Source: CAYHZL01 sp964361075
GTDB lineage: Bacteria; Bacteroidota; Ignavibacteria; UBA10030; UBA8401
Assembly: GCA_964361075.1 (NCBI GenBank)
Contig: CAYHZL010000013.1
Coordinates: 1-35,149, forward strand
Length of the DNA: 35,149 nt
Direction: 5' to 3'
Shown here one piece after another: positions 22,767-30,900 of the stretch (positions are counted from its first letter, which is position 1; each line of letters starts with the position of its first letter). The notes beneath the pieces were generated by a model, which was not told where the DNA came from, did not search any database, and saw nothing but the letters and a program-made list of their open reading frames with translations. The position numbers and the translations under genes were made by a program.

Positions 22767-22847
22767 ATGAATCGCAAACATATTGTAACGATGCACGTTA
22801 TTGCAGTGTTAGGCAAAATTTTCACAACAGAAAGGAAAATGCTATGA
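22767..22847 (+). CDS. Possible 26-codon coupling peptide
   Basis: An ATG at 22767 has an AAGGAA ribosome site 8 nt upstream and encodes MNRKHIVTMHVIAVLG and a short basic tail. Its TGA overlaps the ATG of the next gene (ATGA). This could be a translational-coupling leader or the remnant of a gene that once preceded the membrane protein. There is no homology that I recognise. Confidence 0.3.
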   Translation: MNRKHIVTMHVIAVLGKIFTTERKML

Positions 22848-23344
22848 ACAAATTCTTAAGGCTGCTTCATTACATAGGCTTCACTATGTTCTTGGGTAGT
22901 ATTCTCACATTCCTTGTAGTCTCTATGCTGACAAAAGGTAGCAGCCTAGAAGATCTTGTGTTCGCACGCCAGATAATAAGTACTGGAGTATCATCACTAA
23001 CACTGCCTGGAATGTGGTTGATTGTGATAACCGGTGTATTCATGACAATAAGAAGCTACGGTTTTTTGAAACACAGGTGGTTGAATCTCAAACATCTCCT
23101 AATTCTTGTAATCGTGTTGAATGCACATTTTGTAATTGTTCCAGCTGCGGGGGATGCTCTTGAAATAGCTAAACTTTCATTGGCTCAAGGAAAACTTCTT
23201 CCAGAGTATGACTCCGCTTACATGAGAGAGTCGATCTTTGGAGCAATAAATGTTCTGTTGATTATTATTTCTATGATTGCTGGCATTTGGCGGTTTAGAA
23301 AGAAAGTTATCTCCAATACAGAACAGACCTCTGCGATTGGATGA
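22844..23344 (+). CDS. Four-helix membrane protein (DUF2269/CopD-like)
   Basis: This 166-residue inner-membrane protein has four hydrophobic segments at about 7-28 (LHYIGFTMFLGSILTFLVVSML), 50-70 (SLTLPGMWLIVITGVFMTI), 80-100 (HLLILVIVLNAHFVIVPAAG) and 132-150 (FGAINVLLIIISMIAGIW). Histidines in or near the first and third helices, LHYIGF and NLKHLLIL, could bind heme or metal as in CopD/DUF2269-like proteins; that assignment is tentative. A GAAAGGA ribosome site precedes the ATG. It lies between a YceI-like gene and a MarR regulator gene, all on the plus strand, although repeats separate it from the latter. Confidence 0.65.
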   Translation: MNKFLRLLHYIGFTMFLGSILTFLVVSMLTKGSSLEDLVFARQIISTGVSSLTLPGMWLIVITGVFMTIRSYGFLKHRWLNLKHLLILVIVLNAHFVIVPAAGDALEIAKLSLAQGKLLPEYDSAYMRESIFGAINVLLIIISMIAGIWRFRKKVISNTEQTSAIG

Positions 23345-23385
23345 AAACTTTGTATCGCAAAAAGCCTTGCGACACTTGCACTATC

Positions 23386-23532
23386 TATAGGGCATCTCTA
23401 AAAACATCGTCGTCATTGCGAGGGAGCGAAGCGACCGAAGCAATCTTTCAATTAAAGATGTAAAAACAAGATTGCTTCGCCAAAGAACGGCTCGCAATGA
23501 CAAATATTTTTAGTTTTTAGAGATGCCCTATA
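23386..23532. repeat. MITE-like element with 20-bp perfect terminal inverted repeats
   Basis: TATAGGGCATCTCTAAAAAC (23386-23405) and its exact complement (23513-23532) bracket a 147-bp element. The inside folds further: GTCATTGCGAG pairs with CTCGCAATGAC, and GAAGCAATCTT with AAGATTGCTTC. The same end sequence begins another copy at 35097. It has no coding capacity. It occupies most of the 408-bp gap before the MarR gene. Confidence 0.8.
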
Positions 23533-23552
23533 TAGATTCGGTTGTGTCTGTT

Positions 23553-23607
23553 CCATGCCATTGCCCGCGTTTTGGTAATTGTCATTCGATAGTTCGCAAT
23601 GGCATGG
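23553..23607. repeat. 12-bp inverted repeat upstream of the MarR gene
   Basis: CCATGCCATTGC (23553-23564) and GCAATGGCATGG (23596-23607) are exact complements with a 31-nt centre. It lies 20 bp past the MITE-like element. It could be another small repeat or a leader hairpin of the MarR transcript. Beyond it, 23608-23752 holds only the weak operator-like ATTGCTTAAACAAT. Confidence 0.45.
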
Positions 23608-23752
23608 CGCAAGACTTCAAACGTTATTTTACATTGCTTAAACAATCGAACTCGGATTGAGATTTGCAAACTAATACTTTTATTCTTCATGATTAGAAAC
23701 GGGATGTATCTTTCCTGCAGAATACTTTTAAAACTCAAAACAGTAAAAATCT

Positions 23753-24199
23753 ATGAATGAAATTATTCTTGATAGAGCACTCGGTTTTAATATCAACAGA
23801 GTTGCCAATCTTTTTCGCAGAGAACTTATCCGATGCTTTTGTGACTATAATCTTAGTCCTGAGCAATGGCAAGTTCTTAGCACACTGTGGAGAAAAGGTT
23901 CTCTGACCCAAGTAGAAATTATCACCATTACTCAACAAGACGCTCCAACAATTTCCCGGATGATTCAGCGTATGGAAAAAAACGGATGGGTAAAAAAAAC
24001 ACCGTCAAAAAGCGATTCAAGAGCAACAATTATTAAGGTAACTGCATCCGGGAAACGGTTGAAGGAAGAATTAATCACAAAACTGGTAAATCATTTCAAA
24101 AAATTTTTAGCAAATTATCCGGCGGAAAAACAAGACCAACTTCTAAAACTATTGATTGATCTTAGGGTTGCATTGGGTGATGAAATTCGAGATAGGTAA
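23753..24199 (+). CDS. MarR-family transcriptional regulator
   Basis: This 148-residue winged-helix repressor matches MarR in size and layout. N-terminal dimer helices (ALGFNINRVANLFRRELIRCF) come first. The helix-turn-helix follows at about 38-80 (SPEQWQVLSTLW, LTQVEIITITQQDAPTISRMIQRME). The wing is KNGWVKKTPSKSDSRATII, and the C-terminal dimer helices follow. The DSR in the wing is the typical DxR motif. It lies in the same direction as the YceI-like and membrane protein genes and is the likely reader of the ATACTTGT...ACAAGTAT operator at 22045. No redox-sensing cysteine of the OhrR type is evident (one Cys at about residue 30). Confidence 0.9.
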   Translation: MNEIILDRALGFNINRVANLFRRELIRCFCDYNLSPEQWQVLSTLWRKGSLTQVEIITITQQDAPTISRMIQRMEKNGWVKKTPSKSDSRATIIKVTASGKRLKEELITKLVNHFKKFLANYPAEKQDQLLKLLIDLRVALGDEIRDR

Positions 24200-24215
24200 T
24201 AAACACATAGGATTA

Positions 24216-24536
24216 CTATTCAACTTGTAGATAGATATTTTTTTCTTTAACAATTGTCGGGTAGCATTTTACTTTTCCGCCTGCCCCTTCGGGGCTTGCA
24301 TTCGTCGAGATTCCCGTTCGCACATCGTATGCCCAGCCGTGCATCGGACACGTTACAATTCCATTTTTGAATTCGCCTTCATGTAACTTGGAAAACTTTT
24401 GATGCGGACAGATATTAGAAATTGCACAAATCTTTTCGTTTAATTTAAAAAGGACAATCTCCTCGCCCTCAATTTTCACAAAGAAACCTTTCTTCTCCTT
24501 CAAATCTTGTAATTTTGCAATCTTGAAATCTTGCAT
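24216..24536 (-). CDS. Rieske [2Fe-2S] ferredoxin-like protein
   Basis: This small soluble Rieske protein of 106 residues binds the cluster through CPHQ and, 18 residues later, CPMHGWAYD, the C-x-H...C-x-x-H signature. DVRTG follows as in dioxygenase-type ferredoxins. The frame opens at a GTG at 24557, but I prefer the ATG at 24536 (MQDFKIAKLQDL), which avoids overlap with the hydrolase gene ending at 24545. The hydrolase gene is upstream on the same strand, so the two probably form an operon. The electron partner is not in view. Confidence 0.85.
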   Translation of the reverse strand: MQDFKIAKLQDLKEKKGFFVKIEGEEIVLFKLNEKICAISNICPHQKFSKLHEGEFKNGIVTCPMHGWAYDVRTGISTNASPEGAGGKVKCYPTIVKEKNIYLQVE

Positions 24537-24544
24537 TTCTTTTT

Positions 24545-25390
24545 TCACTCCAACCACAATTTTTTATCAACAGTAAAACCTTTTTCTGTTTTCTTCACTG
24601 TAATTGCTTCGGTCTCTGCATCGTGTTCTAAGAAAAGAATCCATCCCTCTTTTTCTGCTTTTGAAAGAATACGTTTTTTTTCTTCAAGCGTAACCAACGG
24701 TCGAACATCGTATCCCATGATATAAGAAAATGGAATGTGCGATGTTGTTGGAACAAGATCGCAGCAAAAAAGCAGAGTTGACTTTCCATCGCTGATTATT
24801 GGAAGCTGCTGTGCGTTCGTGTGACCGTTACAGACAACAACATTAATCCCGGGAAATATTTCCTGTTCACCATCGGTAAACTTCAACATGCCTCGTTCAT
24901 GCAGAAGCATAAAATCATCTTTCATAAAACTTGCGCGGTCACGGTCTGTGGGATTTATCGCCAACTCCCAATGTGCTTTCTGCACATAATGCGTTGCATT
25001 GGGAAATGTCGGAACAATTTTTTCGTCAACAAATTTTGTACTGCCGCCGCAATGATCAAAATGCAAATGCGTGAGAATGACATCTGTTACATCTTCCGGT
25101 TTCACTCCAGCGTTCGCCAGCGATTCTTCCAATGTAAAGTGAGAATTATCGAGATGATAAATATCTTTCAATTTATCATTCCACTTCGAACCGTTTCCGG
25201 TATCAACAAGAATTATTTTTCCTTCTCCGCGAATGAGCAAACATCTTGCTGCAAGAGTAATCCGTTGCCGTTCATCCGGCGGATTTGTTTTTGACCAGAA
25301 CACCCACGGCACAACGCCAAACATTGCGCCTCCATCAAGCGCAAAGCGTCCGGTTTCGATTGAAGTGAGTGTATAGTTTCCGATTTTCAT
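24545..25390 (-). CDS. Metallo-beta-lactamase-fold hydrolase
   Basis: This 281-residue hydrolase has the dinuclear zinc motif THLHFDHCGG (at about 109-118), a later GHTN histidine, the bridging aspartate in FCCDLVP, and the last histidine in LEHDAE. The N-terminal ARCLLIRGEGKIILVDTGNG is typical of the lactonase-like branch that includes N-acyl-homoserine lactonases and other small-ester hydrolases. It has no signal peptide, so it is cytoplasmic. The substrate cannot be deduced. It heads a two-gene unit with the Rieske gene; its upstream spacer is filled by the repeat at 25424-25585. Confidence 0.88.
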   Translation of the reverse strand: MKIGNYTLTSIETGRFALDGGAMFGVVPWVFWSKTNPPDERQRITLAARCLLIRGEGKIILVDTGNGSKWNDKLKDIYHLDNSHFTLEESLANAGVKPEDVTDVILTHLHFDHCGGSTKFVDEKIVPTFPNATHYVQKAHWELAINPTDRDRASFMKDDFMLLHERGMLKFTDGEQEIFPGINVVVCNGHTNAQQLPIISDGKSTLLFCCDLVPTTSHIPFSYIMGYDVRPLVTLEEKKRILSKAEKEGWILFLEHDAETEAITVKKTEKGFTVDKKLWLE

Positions 25391-25423
25391 TGTAATAGTA
25401 TTTGCGTAATTTCTAAATTAGTG

Positions 25424-25585
25424 ACTGATGTTACGCAAAGTTCAACTTTTATAAGAAAAAAGAACGATTTAAAGAATAATAGAACACGGATAACGCTGAT
25501 TTTGACAGATTTTCACGGATTTAAATCTGTGTACATCAGTTTAATCTGTGTCATCAGTGGTCTATTTTGTGTTTTTCGTAACATC
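25424..25585. repeat. 152-bp identical repeat with terminal inverted repeats, copy 1
   Basis: The block 25424-25575 is identical, as read, to 34223-34374. The ends GATGTTACGCAAA (25427-25439) and TTTTCGTAACATC (25573-25585) are complements with one mismatch. The centre (ACACGGATAACGCTGATTTT, then ACGGATTTAAATCTGTGT) forms an imperfect hairpin and resembles dispersed ACACGGATT-type repeats of environmental bacteria. There is no coding capacity. It occupies most of the 25391-25621 spacer. Confidence 0.8.
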
Positions 25586-25621
25586 GGTTAGTAAATAACT
25601 TTCATCATAATTTCATCTACA

Positions 25622-25658
25622 AATAAAAAAAGTCGGCTCATTTTTATGAACCGACTTT
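25622..25658 (-). terminator. Rho-independent terminator of the ferredoxin gene
   Basis: The stem 25629-25640 with 25647-25658 (AAAGTCGG core, one G-U) has a 6-nt loop and is followed on the minus strand by TTTTTTTATTT. It lies 20 bp past the ferredoxin stop. Confidence 0.8.
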
Positions 25659-25677
25659 CATTTCCACATCAAAAAAT

Positions 25678-26016
25678 TTATTTTCTAAAACGCGATGTCG
25701 CCGCAGAAAGTTCCGAAAACGCACGATCGGGATGTAATTCTTTTGCCCGTGCGAAAAGAGCATCTTCCGTTTCAACATGTGCCGGATCTGGGATGCAGCA
25801 ATCAACTGGACAAACAGCTGCACACTGCTCCTGATCAAAATGCCCGACACACTCTGTGCATTTTTCGGGAACGATATAATAAAAATCATTCGACAGTGCA
25901 TCGTGGTTTCCACCTTTAAATTCATACCCTGCACCGCCGGCATAAATTGCAGTATTCGGACATTCCGGTTCACACGCGCCGCAGTTGATACACTCTTCGG
26001 TTATCATTGTAGACAT
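25678..26016 (-). CDS. 2[4Fe-4S] ferredoxin (Allochromatium/YfhL type)
   Basis: This 112-residue ferredoxin has the first cluster motif CINCGACEPECPN near the N-terminus and the second motif CTECVGHFDQEQCAAVCPVDC. The six-residue loop between the second and third cysteines of cluster two is typical of the Alvin-type ferredoxins with very low potentials. The C-terminal 30 residues are a helical extension (EDALFARAKEL) usual for this group. It is a single-gene unit with its own terminator. Likely partners are oxidoreductases such as 2-oxoacid or benzoyl-CoA-type reductases; none is encoded here. Confidence 0.93.
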   Translation of the reverse strand: MSTMITEECINCGACEPECPNTAIYAGGAGYEFKGGNHDALSNDFYYIVPEKCTECVGHFDQEQCAAVCPVDCCIPDPAHVETEDALFARAKELHPDRAFSELSAATSRFRK

Positions 26017-26190
26017 ATCAATATCTCCTTATCGTAAAAAATCATTTGATTGTTAGAATAGCAACTTCGAAAAAATTACGAAGCGTGCTTCGTTTCTCAT
26101 CCTTGCATGTAAAATGATAGCAAAAACTTGCTGGAAATTCAATACAAAGTGAGAAAGAATTTTTTGAAATAAGACTGCATGAGTCCGTCT

Positions 26191-26826
26191 TTAGAGATAT
26201 TTCTTTTCAAGAATTTTTCCGTTCGCGTCGAAAATATACAATAACGGCGCACCTGTGGGAATATTGAGTTCCAGCACCTGCTCTTTTGTTAATTTGTCGA
26301 GATGCATCACGATGGAACGCAGGCTATTACCATGCGCTGCAACAATAATATTTTTGCCGGCAAGAATTTCCGGAAATATTTTTTTCTCCCAATACGGAAG
26401 CGTGCGTGCAGCGGTATCCTTTAAACTTTCGCTTGTGCCTTCGGGATTTAATTCTGTTGTATCATTCGGCGGCGGCACATCATAACTTCTGCGCCAGAGA
26501 TGTACTTGTGCATCGCCGTACTTGTCGGCTGTTTCTTTTTTATTCAGACCTTGCAATGCACCGTAGTGGCGCTCGTTCAGTGCCGTATCGTATTCCGTCG
26601 GAATGTTCGTTTGATGTGACGCTAGCAAAATAAAATTCAATGTGTTGTTCGCGCGTTGTAGTTTCGATGTAAATGCTTTATCGAATTTATACGCTTTCAG
26701 TTTTTCGCCTGCTGCTTTTGCTTCCTGTTCGCCCTTTGGTGAAAGCGGTACATCAACCCATCCGGTAAAACGATTTTCAAGATTCCATTGTGATTCGCCG
26801 TGACGAATGAGAATTAAGTTTGACAT
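26191..26826 (-). CDS. gpmA: 2,3-bisphosphoglycerate-dependent phosphoglycerate mutase
   Basis: This 211-residue glycolytic enzyme interconverts 3- and 2-phosphoglycerate. The catalytic histidine lies in LILIRHGESQWN (H9). The second half of the site is LNERHYGALQGLNK, with the acid/base Glu, and AAHGNSLR near residue 163. FTGWVDVPLSPKGEQEA is also conserved. It is shorter than the 230-250 residues of the E. coli enzyme, mainly through reduction after the LWRRSYDVPPP segment, but compact forms are common in the FCB group. It is transcribed alone. The 164 bp on its 3' side hold no terminator that I can see. Confidence 0.92.
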   Translation of the reverse strand: MSNLILIRHGESQWNLENRFTGWVDVPLSPKGEQEAKAAGEKLKAYKFDKAFTSKLQRANNTLNFILLASHQTNIPTEYDTALNERHYGALQGLNKKETADKYGDAQVHLWRRSYDVPPPNDTTELNPEGTSESLKDTAARTLPYWEKKIFPEILAGKNIIVAAHGNSLRSIVMHLDKLTKEQVLELNIPTGAPLLYIFDANGKILEKKYL

Positions 26827-26861
26827 AAGTTGCGTTTCCTTTTATTTCCTATAACAATTAT

Positions 26862-27004
26862 TGAGTCCGCTCTAAAAAGGCTTTTATCGTCATTGCAAGG
26901 AGCGAAGCGACGAAGCAATCTTTTGGAACCAGCTTAAATTCAAAAGATTGCTTCGCTTCGCTCGCAATGACATCACTCAAGAGAACCTTTTTAGAGCAGA
27001 CTCA
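26862..27004. repeat. CATTGCGAGG-core element with a second type of ends
   Basis: TGAGTCCGCTCTAAAAAGG (26862-26880) and its near-perfect complement (26986-27004, one mismatch) bracket a 143-bp element. The inner part (CATTGCAAGGAGCGAAGCGA, GAAGCAATCTTTTG and the complements) matches the elements at 23386 and 11192, while the ends differ. It abuts the stop codon of the DinB-like gene exactly. Confidence 0.75.
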
Positions 27005-27559
27005 TTATTTGTTGAACATATTTTTAAATACATTTTGCATCATTGTTTTGCTGAGATATTTTTCATCTAAAATTCTGCGATGGTGAATTTCATGACCGGC
27101 AATAATATACAGCAACGCCTGCACAGTTATTGATTCGCCATTCGCTATTCCTTTACGCATCAATATTTCTTCTGAAAAACTTTTGAACAATGCAACCGTT
27201 GCTAAACGAACACTGTCATACTCATCCAATAGATTTCTCAGCGTTCGCTTATCAAAGTTCGCCTGTTGTACATATTCATTTTCATCAAAACTGGGAAGCG
27301 ATTGTTTCTCTCCGCGTGCGATGCACAATGCACGATATGAAAAAACCCGCTCGGCATCAACAATATGACCGAGCACTTCTTTCACGCTCCACTTTTCTTC
27401 AGCATAGCGGAAACTCGCATTCTTCTCGCCAGCCATATTGAGAAGATTCAGCATGTCCATCCGATTTGCCTCAAGTAGTTTTAAAACATTTTCTTCCTGC
27501 ACAAGATCAATATAGCGGGAATAATATGCTGGATATTCATTTGGATTTGGTTTGCTCAT
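27005..27559 (-). CDS. DinB/DUF664-family putative metal-dependent protein
   Basis: This 184-residue four-helix-bundle protein has the three histidines of the DinB family metal site: H in VLGHIVDAERVFSYRAL and the pair in AGHEIHHRRILDEKY. WSVKEVLGHI and FDENEYV are also conserved. Members include mycothiol- and bacillithiol-linked transferases, but the reaction of this one is unknown. Its stop codon abuts the repeat 26862-27004, so the repeat inserted exactly at, or created, the end of the gene. Its 5' side carries another inverted-repeat element. Confidence 0.85.
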   Translation of the reverse strand: MSKPNPNEYPAYYSRYIDLVQEENVLKLLEANRMDMLNLLNMAGEKNASFRYAEEKWSVKEVLGHIVDAERVFSYRALCIARGEKQSLPSFDENEYVQQANFDKRTLRNLLDEYDSVRLATVALFKSFSEEILMRKGIANGESITVQALLYIIAGHEIHHRRILDEKYLSKTMMQNVFKNMFNK

Positions 27560-27596
27560 ATTTTTAATTTTTTGTAACTACTCGGCGTGTTTTTAA

Positions 27597-27706
27597 AGTC
27601 ATGCCATGAGTTATTTTTTTATTCGCCGCGGCGAATAAAACGTACAACATTCACAAAAATCTTAAACAAATCCCGAAGGGATGGCTTAGCCACTCATGGC
27701 ATGACT
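27597..27706. repeat. 110-bp element with 14-bp terminal inverted repeats
   Basis: AGTCATGCCATGAG (27597-27610) and CTCATGGCATGACT (27693-27706) are exact complements. Inside are a perfect ATTCGCCGCGGCGAAT palindrome and a CCCGAAGGG hairpin. It has no coding capacity. It lies in the 374-bp gap between the DinB-like gene and metH; the remainder (27707-27834) is A/T-rich and shows nothing else. Confidence 0.65.
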
Positions 27707-27834
27707 GAATAGATACAATTTTTTGTGGATTGTTAGTCGCCTACTCGATCGGGCAAAATATTTTATTTGTAAAAATGTACAATATTGCTTTGACTTTATC
27801 AAAGGAAGCAACAACATGTATCTAATTTTTACTT

Positions 27835-27932
27835 AGTTAAACTTTAAAAAGTCGGGTCCACGTAACCTTCCGAAGGTTATATCTTTTAGCAAGGAAAAAA
27901 CCTTCGGAAGGTTTCCTACTTTTTAAGGGACA
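27835..27932. repeat. Constant-arm/variable-hairpin repeat, copy 2
   Basis: The flanks AGTTAAACTTTAAAAAGTC (27835-27853) and ACTTTTTAAGGGAC (27918-27931) match the outer arms of the element at 6961-7088. The inner inverted repeat is different: AACCTTCCGAAGGTT (27864-27878) with its exact complement at 27899-27913. Each inner arm is itself nearly palindromic. The element ends 2 bp from the metH stop codon. Confidence 0.7.
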
Positions 27933-27933
27933 A

Positions 27934-30900
27934 CTACTTGATAGTAAAATATTTCGCTTCAGGATGATGAACAATGATTGCATCGGTTGATTGTTCCGGC
28001 TCGAGCATAAATTCTTCCGTAAGATGCACGCCAATGCGTTCAGGTTCAAGCAATGCAAAAAGTTTTGTATGGTCTTCAAGATTAGGGCACGCAGGATATC
28101 CGAAACTATACCGCCCGCCTTGATATCCCTGACTAAACAATCGCTTAATATTTTTTGCATCTTTTCCTGCGATACCTAATTCTTCGCGAATTTTTTTGTG
28201 CCACAACTCCGCCAGCGCCTCTGTAGTTTCAACACTCAATCCGTGAAAATACAAATACTCTTTATAATTATTTGCCGCGTACAATTTTGCGGAATGTTCC
28301 GATGCGCTTTTTCCCATCGTAACCATGTGAAACGCTACAACATCTATTCTGCCGGAATCAACCGGCGCAAAATAATCTGCGAGACATAAATGACGATCAT
28401 CTTTTTGACGCGGGAATGTAAAACGCACACGCTGCGTTTTCATGTCATCGTTATACACTATTAAATCATTACCATGCGATTGACACGGAAAATATCCGTA
28501 CACAACTTTTGGATCAAGCAAGCGTTCTGCCTTTGCCTGATCTTTTAAAGTGCGTAAATCAGGATAGATACTTTCTTCCAATTGTTTGTGATACTCTTCT
28601 TCACTCCGTTTTCCCTTGCGCACCTGCCACTGTCCTTTGATGAGGGCAGCATCGTTGATGTACGGATAAATCTCGTCAAGCGAAATATGTTCAACAGTTT
28701 TTGAACCCCAGAACGGCACTGTGGGAATGGCAACATCAGTTGATACTTTTGATTTTTTTGCATCGCCTTCTTCTCGCAATGCAAGTGCAATTTTTGCTTC
28801 AGCGCCGGTAAGTAATTCCTCTCCATCCTCATCAACAATTGGCGTTGCAGCAGTTGAAATAAAACTATCCGCGCCTTTTGTTTTTAACTGTTCCATAAAA
28901 TGCAAGCCATCGAACGCATCGCCGGCATACACAACCGCACCTTTGTACAGCGAACGTAAATCTTGTTCAACATAACGTCGTGTTAATGCCGCACCGCCAA
29001 GAACAATTGGCGGAGTCAGTCCGCGCTCATTCAACACTTCAAGATTTTCCTTCATGATCAACGTCGATTTTACCAGCAAGCCGCTCATACCAATTGCGTC
29101 AGCGTTCGTTTCTTCGAACACTTTCAAAATATTTTCAATCGGCTGTTTGATGCCAAGATTGTACACTTTGTAGCCATTGTTCGTTAAAATAATATCGACA
29201 AGATTTTTGCCGATGTCGTGAACATCGCCTTTCACCGTTGCCAGCACCATCGAACCTTTTGATGATGAATCACTTTTTTGCATGAATTGTTCGAGATACG
29301 CAACAGCAGTTTTCATTACCTCCGCAGATTGCAATACGAACGGCAACTGCATTTCACCTTTGCCGAATAACTCGCCGACAACTTTCATTCCGCCAAGCAA
29401 AATAGTATTGATAATTTCTAATGCGGGATATTTTTTCAACGCCTCTTCCAGATCCGCCTGAAGTTCCTGCTTGTCGCCGTCAATAATTCTATTCTTCAAA
29501 ATTTCTTCGATAGTACCGGCACGGACTTTCTTTGCATCTTTCAATGCATCTTTTTTATCGGCATAGTATGCCATCAGTTCCGTCAACGGATCATGCACGC
29601 ATTGCTCGCCTTCAAATTTTCGTTCATCAAACACAAGTTGGCGGCACAGCTCGCGACCGCGTTCATCTATTTTATACAGCGGCATAATTTTTTGCGCATT
29701 CACAATTGCCATATCAAGTCCGGCTTCAATTGCGTAATGCAGAAAAACAGAATTCAACGGATGCCGAATGTGCGGCGCAAGTCCGAACGAAATATTGCTG
29801 ACGCCGAGAATTGTTTTTACTTTCGGAAATTCTTTTTTGATCAACCGGATGCCTTCGATTGTTTCGATGCCTGCTTTGCGGAATTCACCCTCGCCGCTGC
29901 CAAGTGTGAATGTGAGCGTATCAAAAATCAGATCGTCGGGTTTCATGCCGTACTTGTTCACAACCAACTCATAGATGCGGCGCGCGATTTCTAATTTTTT
30001 CTGCGTCGTCTTTGCCATTCCTTCTTCATCAATTGTTAACGCAACAACTGCCGCGCCGTACTGTTTGCACATCGGCACGATTGTATGAATGCGCTCTTCT
30101 CCATCTTCCATGTTGATAGAGTTAACGATACACTTCCCTGCAAAAATTTGCAACGCTTCTTCGATCACCGGCGCTTCAGTCGAATCAATCATCACCGGCA
30201 ATGTCACTTGCGTATTGAAACGCGTCGCCACCTCACGCATATCGCGCACTTCATCGCGCCCAACGTACGCTACACACAAATCAATAATGTGCGCTCCTTC
30301 CTTCGCTTGCTCTTTTCCCATATTCACAATCGAATCGTACTCTTCCGCATTCAATAAGTCGCGGAATTTTTTCGAACCGTTTGCATTGGTGCGTTCACCA
30401 ACAATGACGGGACCGGGATTAATTTGAAATGGAGACGTTGTATAGAGACTTGAAGCAGACGGGATAAATTCAATGTTGCGTTGAAGCGGAGAAAGAGTGC
30501 CAACGGCTTGCACGAGTTGGCGTAAATGTTCAGGGCGTGTGCCACAACATCCGCCGACGACATTCACTCCCAAATCTTTTACGAAGTGCGAAAGATATTT
30601 TGCAAAATCTTCCGGCGAAAGATGATAGTGCGCATGTCCGCCAATATTTTCCGGCAACCCTGCATTCGGAATACACGAGACAGGGATCGGTGAATTCTGA
30701 CAGAGGTACCGAATATTTTCAGACATTTCTTTCGGACCGGTCGCACAGTTCATTCCGATGATATCAATATCGTACGGTTCAAGTGCCGTGAGCGCTGCGG
30801 AAATTTCTGTTCCCATCAGCATCGTTCCCATTGTTTCGATGGTGATTGATGCAACAACAGGAAGTTTAATTTTTTTATCGGAAAAATATTTGAAGATAGC

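Noticed and set aside
23517..23738. 73-codon minus-strand ORF as a transposase remnant
   Set aside because: It overlaps the end of the MITE-like element and a 12-bp inverted repeat, has no recognisable motif and no ribosome site.
24264..24300. In-frame palindromic insertion in the Rieske gene (GCCCCTTCGGGGC)
   Set aside because: The hairpin is short, and the encoded ASPEGAGG fits the natural length variation of that loop. Without orthologues it cannot be called an insertion.
26178..26196. Degenerate end of the TGAGTCCGCTCTAAAAAGG element next to gpmA
   Set aside because: Only about 11 scattered bases match and no second arm or core is present.
29593..29994. Long ORFs on the plus strand within metH
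   Set aside because: They mirror the codon pattern of metH, have no ribosome sites and no motifs. They are shadows of the real gene.
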